A DNA stretch of 64,000 nucleotides from Devosia aquimaris (GCF_020169335.1 NZ_JAIEZN010000001.1:1257426-1321425), one strand, 5' to 3'. Numbered from the stretch's first letter, positions 7,930 through 19,275 are shown. The notes: generated from the sequence alone by a model not told the origin. Numbers and translations: made by a program.

Positions 7930-9303
7930 TCAGGCGTCCGAGCCTTCGATGCGGCCGTTGAAGCGTTCGAGGAACGCCGTTTTGTGCCGTGGCTCGATGC
8001 GCACCACAAAGCCGGTGCCCGTCTCTGTGGGCTCGTCACGCGAGATCACCTCGGCATGCGAATGCAGCCAGCCGATATCAGCCCCGGCGCTATGCGGCAC
8101 ATGCACGTGATAGGTGCGGCTCTTTTCGCCCAGCGCGGTTTCGATGGCCAGCAGCAGGGCATCGATCCCCTGCCCCGTCACCGCCGAAACCGGCACGGTC
8201 GCCGCGACCTTGCCCGCCGGAGCAATGCCGGCCAGGCGGTCGTCCAGATCCAGTTCGGGCTGGCCGAGCAGGTCGATCTTGTTCCAAACCTCGATGATCG
8301 GCGTGGTCTCGGCCGAAACGCCCAGATCACCCAGCACCTTGAGCACGTCATGCGCCTGGGCCAGGTGGTCAGGATTGGCCACGTCGCGGGCATGCAGGAT
8401 CACATCGGCGTCCAGCACCTCTTCCAGCGTCGCCCGGAAGGCCGCGACCAGGTCGGTCGGCAGGTCGGCGACAAAGCCCACAGTGTCGCTGATCATGATC
8501 TCGCGGCCATGCGGCAGCTCGAGCTTGCGCACGGTGGTGTCGAGCGTGGCGAACAGCAGATCCTTGGCGAACACCTCAGCCTTGGTCAGAGCGTTGAACA
8601 GGCTCGACTTGCCGGCATTGGTATAGCCCACCAGGGCGACGATGGGCGTGCCGGTCCGCTGCTGGCGCTGCTGCGCGCGGGTCTTCTTGACCTTGTCGAG
8701 CCGGTCTTCGAGCAGCACGATCCGGTCCATGATCTGTCGGCGGTCGCTTTCGATCTGCGTTTCGCCGGGACCACCCATGAAGCCGCTGCCGCCGCTGCCG
8801 CGCTGGCGTTCAAGGTGGGTCCAGGAGCGGACGAGCCGCCCCTTCTGATAGTTGAGATGCGCCAGCTCGACCTGCAGCACGCCTTCGCGGGTTGCCGCGC
8901 GGTCGCCGAAGATTTCCAGGATCAGCCCGGTGCGATCGAGCACCTTGGCCCCGGTCTCGGTTTCCAGATTGCGCTGCTGGATGGCGGTCAGCTGCGCGTC
9001 GACAAGCAGCAGGTCGACCTTGTCGGCCTTGACCTTGCCCTTGAGCGTCTCGGCATGGCCGCCACCGATGAAGGTGGCCGGCTTGATCTCGCGCACCTTC
9101 ACCACATCGACAAAGGCGATATCGAGGCCGATGGCATTGGCTAGACCGACGAATTCGTCGCGACGCGCCTCGATTGCATGCCCGGAGACATGGCCGCGCA
9201 CATCGGGCACGACGACGCCGGCCCGATACGGATGGGCTTGCTGGTCGATGAACGGCTTGCGGCCGCCCGGCTGGACGGCCTCGTCGTCGTCGAATTCACT
9301 CAT
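7930..9303 (-). CDS. hflX: Ribosome-associated GTPase HflX
   Basis: A 457-residue GTPase that splits stalled ribosomes under stress. It has the N-terminal HflX domain (FIGGGHAETLKGKV near 78-92), the linker motif GGPGETQIESDRR at 177-189, then the G domain with G1 GYTNAGKSS (226-234), G3 DTVGF (273-277) and G4 NKID. The gene starts 6 bases after hfq ends and is the last of the ntr-hfq-hflX run, an order that is standard in alphaproteobacteria. The first 20 residues are acidic and probably unstructured. Confidence 0.95.
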   Translation of the reverse strand: MSEFDDDEAVQPGGRKPFIDQQAHPYRAGVVVPDVRGHVSGHAIEARRDEFVGLANAIGLDIAFVDVVKVREIKPATFIGGGHAETLKGKVKADKVDLLLVDAQLTAIQQRNLETETGAKVLDRTGLILEIFGDRAATREGVLQVELAHLNYQKGRLVRSWTHLERQRGSGGSGFMGGPGETQIESDRRQIMDRIVLLEDRLDKVKKTRAQQRQQRTGTPIVALVGYTNAGKSSLFNALTKAEVFAKDLLFATLDTTVRKLELPHGREIMISDTVGFVADLPTDLVAAFRATLEEVLDADVILHARDVANPDHLAQAHDVLKVLGDLGVSAETTPIIEVWNKIDLLGQPELDLDDRLAGIAPAGKVAATVPVSAVTGQGIDALLLAIETALGEKSRTYHVHVPHSAGADIGWLHSHAEVISRDEPTETGTGFVVRIEPRHKTAFLERFNGRIEGSDA

Positions 9304-9309
9304 ATGGTG

Positions 9310-9561
9310 TCAGTCGCTATCGTGGTTCTGTTCGGGATCGAACAGCTGGATCGGCGCGCCAGGCATGATGGTCGAAATGGCGTGCTTGTAGACCAGCTGC
9401 GATTGCGCATCGCGGCGCAGCAGCAGGCAGAAATTGTCGAACCAGGTGATGACGCCCTGCAGCTTGACGCCGTTCACGAGAAAGATCGTGACCGGAACCT
9501 TCTGCTTGCGGACATGGTTGAGGAAGGAATCCTGGAGATTTTGCTGCTTTTCGCTGGGCAT
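9310..9561 (-). CDS. hfq: RNA chaperone Hfq
   Basis: An 83-residue Sm-like protein that forms hexamers and pairs small RNAs with mRNAs. Sm1 is contained in residues 20-50 ([18 protein letters not shown]) and Sm2 has the YKHAIST motif that builds the proximal RNA-binding pore. The frame is open to 9738, but ATG at 9561 with GAGG six bases before it matches the family start [15 protein letters not shown]. The short acidic tail (EQNHDSD) is typical of the alphaproteobacterial form. Confidence 0.97.
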   Translation of the reverse strand: MPSEKQQNLQDSFLNHVRKQKVPVTIFLVNGVKLQGVITWFDNFCLLLRRDAQSQLVYKHAISTIMPGAPIQLFDPEQNHDSD

Positions 9562-9747
9562 TTTTGGCCTCGTTATTGCGGCATTGCTTTTCGCTGCCGG
9601 GCTGCGCTCGCCTGCCAGTCGGCGCCGAACCTGCCGCACAGACCGCGCCGATGTGATTTGTTCACAATTAAGACTATTGCACAGTTCGTTTTTCGTGCCT
9701 ACCCGAAGCAGCCGCAGGGCTGCCCCGTTTTTTCGCATGGGATCAGA

Positions 9748-11130
9748 TCACAATCCCAGCGACTTGATCTTGCGATGCAGGGCGCTGCGCTCCATGCCCA
9801 CGAACTCTGCGGTTTTCGAGATATTGCCGCCAAAGCGCTCGATCTGCGCGAGCAGATACTGTCGCTCGAACACCTCGCGGGCCTCGCGCAGCGGCAGGCT
9901 CATCAGGTGAGCGGAAGCATCGGTATCGCCTACCGTCGGCAGCACCTCGCCAATGTCGGACGGCAGCATGGTGGCCGTGATCAACCCATCTTCGGGCTGC
10001 TGGTCCTTCATCAGGATCATCAGCCGCTCGATGGAATTGCGCAGCTGGCGGGCATTACCCGGCCATTCCTGCGCCTGCAGCACCGCCATGGCGTCATCGC
10101 CCACCACCAGGCGCTGCAGATTATGCATCCGCGCCACCTGTTCGATGAAGACATTAACCAGCGGCGGCACGTCCTCGCGGCGTTCCTTGAGCGGGGTCAG
10201 CGGCAGCGGCACAATGGAGAGCCGGTGGAAGAGATCGGACCGGAACTCCCCCGATTCCACCTGCGCGGCTACATTCTGCGAACTGGACGCGATGATGCGC
10301 ACGTCGATCGGCACGGCCTGCGTGCCACCGACGCGGTTGAAGCGGTTTTCCACCAGCGTGCGCAGCAGCAGCGCCTGCGTTTGCTGCGGCAGCGTCGTCA
10401 CTTCCGACAGGTAGAGCGTGCCGCCATGCGCCTTCTCCAGCGCGCCGACCTCAACCTTGAGGATGCCGTTCTTCTCGCGGGCCTCGCGGCCAAACAGCAC
10501 CACCGGCACTTCTTCGGGGGCGTAAAGCGAGGCATTGATCTCCACGAACGGCGATTCAACGCGCGGACTGCGCTGGTGGATTAGCCGTGCCACCAGGCCC
10601 TTGCCCGCGCCCGACGGGCCGGAGATGAAGATGCGCGAATTGGTCGGCGCCGACTTCTCGATAATGCCACGCACCGCCTGCAAGGCCGGTGACGTGCCGA
10701 CCATGTCGGCGCTCTTGGTCGCCGAGCGTTCCTTGAGCTCGGCCACTTCGGTGCGCAGGCGCGTGGCTTCCATGGCGCGCTGGGTGATGTGCAGCAGCCG
10801 GTCAATCTTGAACGGCTTTTCGATGTAGTCATAGGCGCCGCGGCGAATGGCCGAGACGGCCGTCTCGACATTGCCATGGCCCGAGATCATCACCACCGGC
10901 ATGTCCGGGTGCTGGCTCTGGAACACATCGAGGAGCTGCAGCCCGTCCAGCCGCGAGCCCTGCATCCAGATGTCGAGGAACACCAGGCTGGGCCGCCGCC
11001 GCGCAATTTCGTTCAGCCCGCTGTCGGCGTCATGCGCCTGGCGCGCCTCATAGCCTTCATCCTCCAGGATGCCGGCGATCAGGTCGCGGATATCGTCTTC
11101 ATCGTCGATGATCAGAATGTCGAGTGCCAT
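9748..11130 (-). CDS. ntrX: Nitrogen-regulation response regulator NtrX
   Basis: Partner of the kinase NtrY. The 460-residue protein has a receiver domain (phospho-acceptor Asp53 in FLDIWM, Lys105 in EKPF), an AAA+ domain (Walker A GPSGAGKG at 171-178) and a Fis-type DNA-binding helix-turn-helix at the C-terminus (NISKTAEFVGMERSALHRKI). The GAFTGA loop needed to contact sigma-54 is absent, as in other alphaproteobacterial NtrX. More unusual, the Walker B motif reads GTLYLSEV, with Ser242 where Asp is expected, so ATP hydrolysis may be lost. The start codon shares one base with the ntrY stop (TAATG), implying coupled translation. Confidence 0.93.
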   Translation of the reverse strand: MALDILIIDDEDDIRDLIAGILEDEGYEARQAHDADSGLNEIARRRPSLVFLDIWMQGSRLDGLQLLDVFQSQHPDMPVVMISGHGNVETAVSAIRRGAYDYIEKPFKIDRLLHITQRAMEATRLRTEVAELKERSATKSADMVGTSPALQAVRGIIEKSAPTNSRIFISGPSGAGKGLVARLIHQRSPRVESPFVEINASLYAPEEVPVVLFGREAREKNGILKVEVGALEKAHGGTLYLSEVTTLPQQTQALLLRTLVENRFNRVGGTQAVPIDVRIIASSSQNVAAQVESGEFRSDLFHRLSIVPLPLTPLKERREDVPPLVNVFIEQVARMHNLQRLVVGDDAMAVLQAQEWPGNARQLRNSIERLMILMKDQQPEDGLITATMLPSDIGEVLPTVGDTDASAHLMSLPLREAREVFERQYLLAQIERFGGNISKTAEFVGMERSALHRKIKSLGL

Positions 11131-13466
11131 TAGTTATGAACCGCCGCTGTGTTGAGCGGCTCCTCCTGTTGGGCGGTGGTGGTAGCGGCCTGAGCTGCCT
11201 CCCCTGCCTCTGCTGTCTTGGTCGGCGATTGCAACGGCAATGTGAAGGTCACACAGGCGCCGATGCGGCCGGTGGGATCGGGCTCGGCGTCGACCAGCTC
11301 GACGATGCCGCCGTGCTGCTCGATAATCTTGGCCACAATGGCCAGACCAAGGCCGGTCCCCTTCTCGCGGGTGGTCATATAGGGTTCGAGCAGGCGCTGG
11401 CGATTGTCCTTGGGCCAACCCTTGCCGTTGTCGGACACCGAAATGCGCGCATGATTGCCTTCGATGTGCCCCTCCACCCTTATGGTGGGCACAATGCCCT
11501 CGGCGCGGTCCACGGTCTCGAAGGCTTCAACCGCGTTCTTGATGAGATTGGTGAGGGACTGCGAGATCAGCCGGCTGTCGAACCAGGCAATGATCGGCTC
11601 ATCGGGCAGCAGGGTGTCGATGGTGATCTCCGGCAGGCGCACGCTCTCGAGGAACACCGCCTGACGCACGGTATCTGACAGGTCCGCAATGTCGGGCGCC
11701 GCCTCGGGCATGCGCGCGAAGGCAGAGAACTCATCGACCATGCGGCCGATGTCGCCCACCTGGCGCACGATGGTGTTGATACATTTATCGAAAACCTCGC
11801 GGTCGTCTTCCAGCTTGGATCCATAGCGGCGGCGTAGCCGCTCGGCCGAAAGCTGGATAGGCGTCAGCGGGTTCTTGATTTCATGGGCGATGCGGCGCGC
11901 CACATCGGCCCAGGCGCTGGTGCGCTGCGCAGACTCGAGATCGGTGATGTCGTCGAAGGTCAGCACATAGCCCTTTGATTCCGTGATCGACCCTTCACGG
12001 GTCAGCTGCACCTGATAGGTGCGCCGGTCGGCTTCATTGCCCAGCTCGATCTGGTCGCGCACCTGGCCCCGGCGGGCCGAGCGGGCGCGTTCGAGAATGG
12101 GCGCCAGCTGCGGCATGACCACCTCGATCCGCTCGCCCATCAGGGCGATTTCGTCGCGCCCCAGCATTTCGCAGGCCCGCGCATTGGCCAGGGTGACCGT
12201 GCCGAACGGATCAAGCCCGATAATGCCAGCCGACACGCCTTCCACCACGGCTTCGGTGAACTGGCGCCGCTTCTCATTCATCTCATTGGCGGCCAAAAGC
12301 GCTTCACGTTGCGTCTTAAGCTGGCGCGTCATCGTATTGAAAACATTCGATAGATCGCGCAGGTCGCCGCTGCCTTCACGCACCGGCACCTGCACATCCA
12401 GATCGCCGCCGCTGACCCGGGTCGAGGCGATCATCAGGTTACGGATCGGGTCGACGAAGCGGTTGGCCAGGGCAATGCCGATCCACAGCGCGGCCAGCAG
12501 CAGCACCACGGCCAGGCCCACATACATGATGGTGAAGGTGATCTGGAACACCAGCCGGTTGGAGGCGTATTGCCGGTATTCGGTGATGTTCTCGTCAGTC
12601 AGCCGCATATATTCGAGCACTTCGGCTTCCACCGGGCGCGCCACGAACAGATAGGTGTCGTCATAGCCGCGCAGCTTGATCACCGAGCCCACCAGGTTCA
12701 CCCGGCCCGGCGCGATTTCGGCCGGGATGCCCTCCACCAGCCCCTCGGTTATCCCATCGGGCAGGCGCGGATAGGCCCCCTGCACCGCAATCTGCGCCCG
12801 CATCAGCGTCTCGCCATTGGCATTGACCAGCGAGGTGAAGGGCAGCGAGCGGGTGACCGCCAGGGCCGTCAGAATGCCCTGGAAGCGCTCTCGGTCGCTG
12901 TCATAGGTCGGCCGCGCCTGCTCCAGTTCCGTGGCAACCCAGATGACGTCGTCGCGCAGCACCTGTGAGTGTTCCAGCAGATAGGAGCGCGCGACCAGGC
13001 GCGAGCTTTCCACCATGGCGCGGGTGCGCTCGGAGAACCATTGGTCCAGGCCCTGGTTGAGGGCGATCGTGGCCACCACGGCCACGATGGCCGCCGGAAT
13101 GGCCGCCACCAGGGCAAACATGGTCACCATGCGGATCTGCATGCCGGCGCCAGCCTGCTTGTTCACGCGGGCGCGGATCAGCAGCGTCGCCTCGGTCAGC
13201 ACCAGGGCGATCACCAGCAGGACGAGGATGCCGGTGACAATCCAGATCACCGTCCAGACCGTGGTGGACGGCTCGATATTGGTGGTGCCCGACAGAATCA
13301 GGAACGAGATCGACGACAGGATCACCGCCGCGACCACGACCACCAGACCCAACACGCGCAACGGACCAGTCCCGCTGGGGCCGAGTCGCGCGGCGCGCGA
13401 CGGCCTGGAGGCGGGTTCAGCCCGATCTGCCGGCTTGGCCCCTTCGATCAACGCGGTTTCAGTCAT
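11130..13466 (-). CDS. ntrY: Nitrogen-regulation sensor histidine kinase NtrY
   Basis: Membrane kinase of about 778 residues. Transmembrane helices occur near residues 38-60, 75-97 and 120-145, then a periplasmic domain and another helix near 325. These are followed by HAMP, PAS (ITESKG...FDDITDLE), the HisKA box HEIKNPLTPIQLSAERL with the phospho-acceptor His, and the ATPase boxes NLIKNAVEAF, SDNGKGWP and GTGLGLAI. It would phosphorylate NtrX. The start is uncertain between ATG at 13466 and GTG at 13487; neither has a strong ribosome binding site. It lies 280 bases downstream of ntrC, so ntrYX probably has its own promoter. Confidence 0.93.
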   Translation of the reverse strand: MTETALIEGAKPADRAEPASRPSRAARLGPSGTGPLRVLGLVVVVAAVILSSISFLILSGTTNIEPSTTVWTVIWIVTGILVLLVIALVLTEATLLIRARVNKQAGAGMQIRMVTMFALVAAIPAAIVAVVATIALNQGLDQWFSERTRAMVESSRLVARSYLLEHSQVLRDDVIWVATELEQARPTYDSDRERFQGILTALAVTRSLPFTSLVNANGETLMRAQIAVQGAYPRLPDGITEGLVEGIPAEIAPGRVNLVGSVIKLRGYDDTYLFVARPVEAEVLEYMRLTDENITEYRQYASNRLVFQITFTIMYVGLAVVLLLAALWIGIALANRFVDPIRNLMIASTRVSGGDLDVQVPVREGSGDLRDLSNVFNTMTRQLKTQREALLAANEMNEKRRQFTEAVVEGVSAGIIGLDPFGTVTLANARACEMLGRDEIALMGERIEVVMPQLAPILERARSARRGQVRDQIELGNEADRRTYQVQLTREGSITESKGYVLTFDDITDLESAQRTSAWADVARRIAHEIKNPLTPIQLSAERLRRRYGSKLEDDREVFDKCINTIVRQVGDIGRMVDEFSAFARMPEAAPDIADLSDTVRQAVFLESVRLPEITIDTLLPDEPIIAWFDSRLISQSLTNLIKNAVEAFETVDRAEGIVPTIRVEGHIEGNHARISVSDNGKGWPKDNRQRLLEPYMTTREKGTGLGLAIVAKIIEQHGGIVELVDAEPDPTGRIGACVTFTLPLQSPTKTAEAGEAAQAATTTAQQEEPLNTAAVHN

Positions 13467-13560
13467 TAGCGGCCCGGGCCACTCCACTTTCGAGCAACAA
13501 GGGCTGGAACCTGCCGCAATTCCGGCAACCCTTCAAGACAATTGTTGCCAAAATGTGACA

Positions 13561-13616
13561 CTAACGATCGGCGCACCGCGCCAAATCGCGCCGGTGGCGC
13601 GATTTGAGATCGTTAG
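13561..13616. repeat. Nested inverted repeat between ntrC and ntrY
   Basis: An outer 9-bp pair, CTAACGATC (13561-13569) with GATCGTTAG (13608-13616), encloses an inner 11-bp pair, CAAATCGCGCC (13582-13592) with GGCGCGATTTG (13596-13606), around a 3-base loop. In the minus-strand transcript it follows ntrC and precedes ntrY, so it may end or process the ntrBC message. Confidence 0.6.
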
Positions 13617-13617
13617 G

Positions 13618-13720
13618 CCCGAAGAGCTGCGCTCGAAGGGCAGCACGGCGGCCATGCCACAAAGACACGCCAGCGGCGTGTTTTCAGGCGATCAGACCCG
13701 TAGAGCTACGCTCGAAGGGC
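13618..13720. repeat. Pair of direct 24-bp repeats in the ntrC-ntrY gap
   Basis: Positions 13618-13641 and 13697-13720 match at 22 of 24 bases; both contain AGAGCT and end CGCTCGAAGGGC. They are 79 bases apart start to start. No gene is seen in the gap 13467-13748 apart from this structure and the nested inverted repeat. They may be binding sites or copies of a dispersed repeat. Confidence 0.55.
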
Positions 13721-13748
13721 CCCGACAAGCCGCGAGGGCGATCCAGCC

Positions 13749-15190
<1,442 letters not shown>

Positions 15191-15194
<4 letters not shown>

Positions 15195-16327
15195 GGTGCC
15201 GTTTCCTCTTCTTGGATGGCTTGGAAAGCCCCGCTCGCAACGGGGAGCAAAATACGGAAGCGCGTGCGGCCGGGGCGGCTGTCGCAATCGATCACCCCGC
15301 CATGGTCACCCACGATCTTGGCCACCAGCGCCAGCCCGAGGCCGGACCCATTCTGCTTGGTGGTGACAAAGGGGTCGAACAGGAACGGCAGGATGTCGGG
15401 CGGCACGCCCGGGCCATTGTCCTCGATGACGATCTCGAGCGGCAGCGAAATGCGCTCGGAGACACCGGTCACGCTGATGCGGATGCCGGGCCGGAAGGCC
15501 GTCGAGAACTTGATTTCAGGTTTCTGTGTTCTTTCAAGGGCTTCCGAGGCGTTCTTCACCAAGTTCAAGATCACCTGGATGAGTTGGTCGCGGTTGCCAT
15601 AGACCGGCGGCAGCGAGGGGTCATATTCCTCCGAGAAGGTGACGCCGCGCGCCACGCCATTGCGGGCCAGCAGCTTCACCCGGTCCAGGATCACATGGAT
15701 ATTGATCGGCTCGCGCTCCATCGGGCGCTCGTCGCCGAACACTTCCACCCGGTCGAGCAGATGCACGATGCGGTCCGTCTCTTCGCGGATCAGCCGCGCC
15801 AGCGGGATCTCGTCACTGCTGACGGTCTGCTCCAGCAGTTGCGCTGCGCCACGGATGCCCGAGAGAGGGTTCTTGATCTCATGGGCCAGCATGGAGGCCA
15901 GGCCCGTCACCGAGCGCGCCGCGCCGCGTGACACCATCTGCCGGTCGATCTTGTCGGCCATGGTGCGTTCCTGGATCAGCAGGGCCACCTGCCCCTGGCT
16001 GTCAGACAGCGGGCTGGCGAAGACGTCGGCCACCCGTTCGTCACCAAAGCGCGAGGAACCGACGCGCACGCGATATTCGGTCATCGGCGCCTGCCGCAGC
16101 ACCACGGTTTCAACGAGGCTTATGATGGGCGAACCAAAGGCGATGAGATCGTCCAGCCGCTGGCGGGTCAATACGCTCAGCGAGGCGCCAAAGAAGGCCT
16201 CGGCGGCATAGTTCACGAACACGATCTGGCGGTCTTCGCGGCAGACGATGATCGGCTGCGGCAGAGCCTGGATAATGGCGGTGGTCGATGCCGGCGCCAG
16301 CGCGGTCTTTGCCTGTTCAGATGTCAT
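15191..16327 (-). CDS. ntrB: Nitrogen-regulation sensor histidine kinase NtrB
   Basis: A soluble 378-residue kinase/phosphatase that controls NtrC according to the nitrogen signal carried by PII. It has an N-terminal PAS domain, the HisKA box [20 protein letters not shown] with His149, and ATPase boxes [19 protein letters not shown] and [12 protein letters not shown]. Its start overlaps the dusB stop and its stop overlaps the ntrC start, both as ATGA, so dusB-ntrB-ntrC is one tightly coupled unit. Confidence 0.95.
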
Positions 16328-17331
16328 GCCGCCACCTTGTAGTCGCCCGAGAACACGGTGCCGATCAGCGCCATGACCTCCTGGGGTGTTTCCGAATTGA
16401 GCAATACGGTGCGCATCGGCTTGTCGAGGGCAATGCCCGCCGCATCGACATACCAGCCCAGATGCTTGCGGGCGGCGCGCAGGCCAACGGCCACGCCATA
16501 TTCGCTCAGCATGTCCTCATAGTGCTCGCGCACCAGGGCCACGAGCTCTGCACCCTCAGGCGCCGCCTGCGGTGCCCTGCCATCGAGCCCGGCGCCGATC
16601 TGGCCTACCAGCCAGGGCTGCCCCTGCGCGCCACGCCCCAGCATCACGGCGGCGGCGCCAGACTGCGCCAGCGCGGTCCTTGCCGCAGCGAGGTCGACAA
16701 TATCGCCATTGACCACCACCGGCACGTCCACGGCCTCGACCACGGCGCGCACCAGCTCCCAGCGGGCGCTGCCCTTGTAGAACTGCTGCCGGGTGCGGCC
16801 ATGCACGGTAATCATCTGTACCCCGGCGTCGACGGCCCGCCGCGCCATGTCGGCGGCATTGAGACTGTCATCGTCCCAGCCGAGCCGCATCTTGACCGTC
16901 ACCGGCAGCGGCGTCGCCTTGACCACGGCCTCGACCAGCGTCATGGCATGGTCAGGCACGCGCATCAGCGCAGACCCGGAATAGCCATTGGTCACCCGCT
17001 TGGCCGGGCAGCCGAAATTGATGTCGATGATATCGGCGCCCGCGTCATGCACGATCCGCGCCCCGCGCGCCATCCATTCGGCCTCGCAGCCGGCCAGTTG
17101 CACCATATGCGGCAGGCGTCCCGGTCGCCCCAGCTTGCGGGCCATTTCGTGATTGCCGACAGCCAGCGCATTGCTGGCAATCATCTCTGACACCACCATG
17201 CCCGCGCCAAAGCGCTCGGCCTGCTTGCGAAACGGCCGGTCGGTGATCCCGGCCATTGGCGCGAGAAAAGCACTATTGCCAACGAAGTGGCTCCCGATGC
17301 TCAACTTGCAGGCACCTACCGACACAAACAT
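16324..17331 (-). CDS. dusB: tRNA-dihydrouridine synthase
   Basis: FMN- and NADPH-dependent reduction of uridine in tRNA. The TIM-barrel protein (about 335 residues) starts with the FMN-binding LAPMAGITDRPFR, carries the catalytic Cys in NFGCPAKRV, and has GSALMR, KMRLGWDD and HGRTRQQFYKG, all standard. It is first in the dusB-ntrB-ntrC operon, an arrangement common in alphaproteobacteria and similar to dusB-fis in enterics. The exact start is uncertain: ATG at 17331 is used, but a GTG two codons later has better spacing from a GGGG. Confidence 0.93.
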   Translation of the reverse strand: MFVSVGACKLSIGSHFVGNSAFLAPMAGITDRPFRKQAERFGAGMVVSEMIASNALAVGNHEMARKLGRPGRLPHMVQLAGCEAEWMARGARIVHDAGADIIDINFGCPAKRVTNGYSGSALMRVPDHAMTLVEAVVKATPLPVTVKMRLGWDDDSLNAADMARRAVDAGVQMITVHGRTRQQFYKGSARWELVRAVVEAVDVPVVVNGDIVDLAAARTALAQSGAAAVMLGRGAQGQPWLVGQIGAGLDGRAPQAAPEGAELVALVREHYEDMLSEYGVAVGLRAARKHLGWYVDAAGIALDKPMRTVLLNSETPQEVMALIGTVFSGDYKVAA

Positions 17332-17503
17332 GCCCCAGAAATGGTCAATCCTAAAAATATGCCTGCACAATAGTCAAAACCGCTGCCGGTGCAATCCCTT
17401 ATCTGGTGACAATCCCGCGCGGGCAGCCCTGCCCTTGCCGCATGACTTGGGCAGCGCTAGACCACGATGACATGACGGTTTCACGTCCGAGTTTGCTTCG
17501 TCC

Positions 17504-18697
17504 ATGCGTCAAAAATCCATTGCCGTCATCATCGTCGCCGCCGGTAAGGGCGAGCGCGCCAGCACCGATGGCAGCCCCGATCCAAAGCAGTATCGCCTCC
17601 TGGCGGGCAAGCCCATGCTGGCCCATACCGTGGCCGCCTTCCAGGCGCTGCCACAGGTCACCACCATCCTCACGGTCATCCATGCCGACCATCAGGCGCG
17701 CTATGCCGCCCTGGGGCTGGACGATCCACGCCTCTTGCCGCCGGTGATCGGCGGCGACAGCCGCCAGGCCTCGGTACTCGAAGGGCTCAAGGCCCTGGCG
17801 CCGATGCGGCCAGACCGCGTGCTGATCCACGACGCCGCGCGGCCCTTCGCCAGCCCGCAACTGATTGGCGACGTCATCGCCCTGCTCGATCAATATGACG
17901 GCGCCCTGCCCGCTCTGCCGGTCACCGACACCATCAAGCGAACGCTCGATGGTCGCCATGTCGCCACCACCGAGGACCGCAACCAGCTTGCCGCCGCCCA
18001 GACACCCCAGGGCTTCCGCTTCGGTCAGATCTTCTCGGCCCATATGCGCGCCGGCACCGTGCGCCGCCAGTTTACCGACGATGCCGAAATCGCCGAATGG
18101 GCCGGCCTACGTGTCGCCATGACCATGGGCGATCCCGACAATATCAAGCTCACGTTCAGTCCGGACTTTGCCCGCGCCGAACGCATCCTGTCCGGAGACA
18201 GTCTCATGGAAACCCGCATCGGCACCGGCTTTGACGTGCATGCCTTCGTGCCTGGCGATCACGTCTGGCTGGGTGGCGTGCGCATTCCCTATCACCATGC
18301 CCTCAATGGCCACTCCGATTCCGACGTGGCCCTGCATGCCCTGACCGATGCGCTCTATGGCAGCATCGGCGCCGGGGACATCGGCGTCCACTTCCCGCCG
18401 TCCGACATGCAGTGGAAAGGCGCGGCCTCAACCATCTTTCTCAAGCATGCCGGTGATTTGATCGGCCAGGCGGGGGGGCGCATCGTCAATCTGGACGTGA
18501 CAATCGTCTGCGAAGGGCCGAAAGTCAGTCCACATGTCGCGGCCATGCGCGCGGTCATCGCCGAGACACTCAACATCGCGCCAGCAAGGATCGCGATCAA
18601 GGCAACGACAAGCGAGAAGCTCGGGTTTACCGGGCGGGAGGAAGGTATCGTGGCAATGGCAAGTGCAAGCGTAGAAGTGCCGAGGGTGGAGTCATGA
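17504..18697 (+). CDS. ispDF: Bifunctional IspD/IspF of the MEP isoprenoid pathway
   Basis: A 397-residue fusion of two non-consecutive pathway enzymes. Residues 1 to about 234 are 2-C-methyl-D-erythritol 4-phosphate cytidylyltransferase (VIIVAAGKGERAS at 8-20; HDAARPF; AAAQTPQGF). From Met235 (METRIGTGFDVHAF) onward it is 2-C-methyl-D-erythritol 2,4-cyclodiphosphate synthase, with metal ligands in DVHAF and the HSDSDVALHALTDAL motif. Fusion is usual in alphaproteobacteria. It is divergent from dusB and overlaps pncC by ATGA. Confidence 0.96.
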   Translation: MRQKSIAVIIVAAGKGERASTDGSPDPKQYRLLAGKPMLAHTVAAFQALPQVTTILTVIHADHQARYAALGLDDPRLLPPVIGGDSRQASVLEGLKALAPMRPDRVLIHDAARPFASPQLIGDVIALLDQYDGALPALPVTDTIKRTLDGRHVATTEDRNQLAAAQTPQGFRFGQIFSAHMRAGTVRRQFTDDAEIAEWAGLRVAMTMGDPDNIKLTFSPDFARAERILSGDSLMETRIGTGFDVHAFVPGDHVWLGGVRIPYHHALNGHSDSDVALHALTDALYGSIGAGDIGVHFPPSDMQWKGAASTIFLKHAGDLIGQAGGRIVNLDVTIVCEGPKVSPHVAAMRAVIAETLNIAPARIAIKATTSEKLGFTGREEGIVAMASASVEVPRVES

Positions 18698-19203
18698 TCG
18701 CCAAACCCGCAGCAAAAGCCACCGACAAGGCGCGGCAGGTCATCGACCTGCTCACCGAGGTCAATCGCAACATCGTCACCGCCGAGAGCTGCACCGGCGG
18801 CATGATCGCTGCCGCGCTCACCGACGTGCCCGGCTCGTCCTCGGCCTTCTATGGCGGTTTCATCACCTATGCCGACACCGCCAAGTCGCGCATGATCCAT
18901 GTGCAGGCCCGGCTGATCCGCGACTATGGTGCGGTCAGCAACCAGGTCGCCCGCGCCATGGCCGATGGCGCCCGCAACACCGCCCATGCCGACTATGCCG
19001 TGGCGGTCACCGGCATCGCCGGCCCCGATGGCGGCTCGGAGAAAAAACCTGTGGGCCTGGTCTATGTCGCGGTGTCGTCCGAACTGGCCACCGTCGTCAT
19101 CGAGCATCGCTTTGGCGACCTCGGCCGCGACGCCATCCGCGCCGCCAGCGTCGAGGCCGCGCTCGATCTGGTCATCGAAGTGCTCAAGGGCAGCAAGGCC
19201 TGA
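18694..19203 (+). CDS. pncC: Nicotinamide-nucleotide amidase (CinA C-terminal domain protein)
   Basis: A 169-residue stand-alone CinA C-terminal domain that deamidates nicotinamide mononucleotide for NAD recycling. Typical motifs are TAESCTGGMIAAALTDVPGSS (residues 31-51 region), YGGFITY and VTGIAGPDGGSEKKPVG. It starts within the ispDF stop codon and so is translationally coupled. The neighbours give no functional hint beyond co-expression. Confidence 0.93.
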   Translation: MIAKPAAKATDKARQVIDLLTEVNRNIVTAESCTGGMIAAALTDVPGSSSAFYGGFITYADTAKSRMIHVQARLIRDYGAVSNQVARAMADGARNTAHADYAVAVTGIAGPDGGSEKKPVGLVYVAVSSELATVVIEHRFGDLGRDAIRAASVEAALDLVIEVLKGSKA

Positions 19204-19275
19204 ACGCATCTGTCGGCCCCCGTCGACGCCTGCCGGCGGGGCCCGGCCCCTGCCCTTGTGCCAGCCGCTGGGCGG

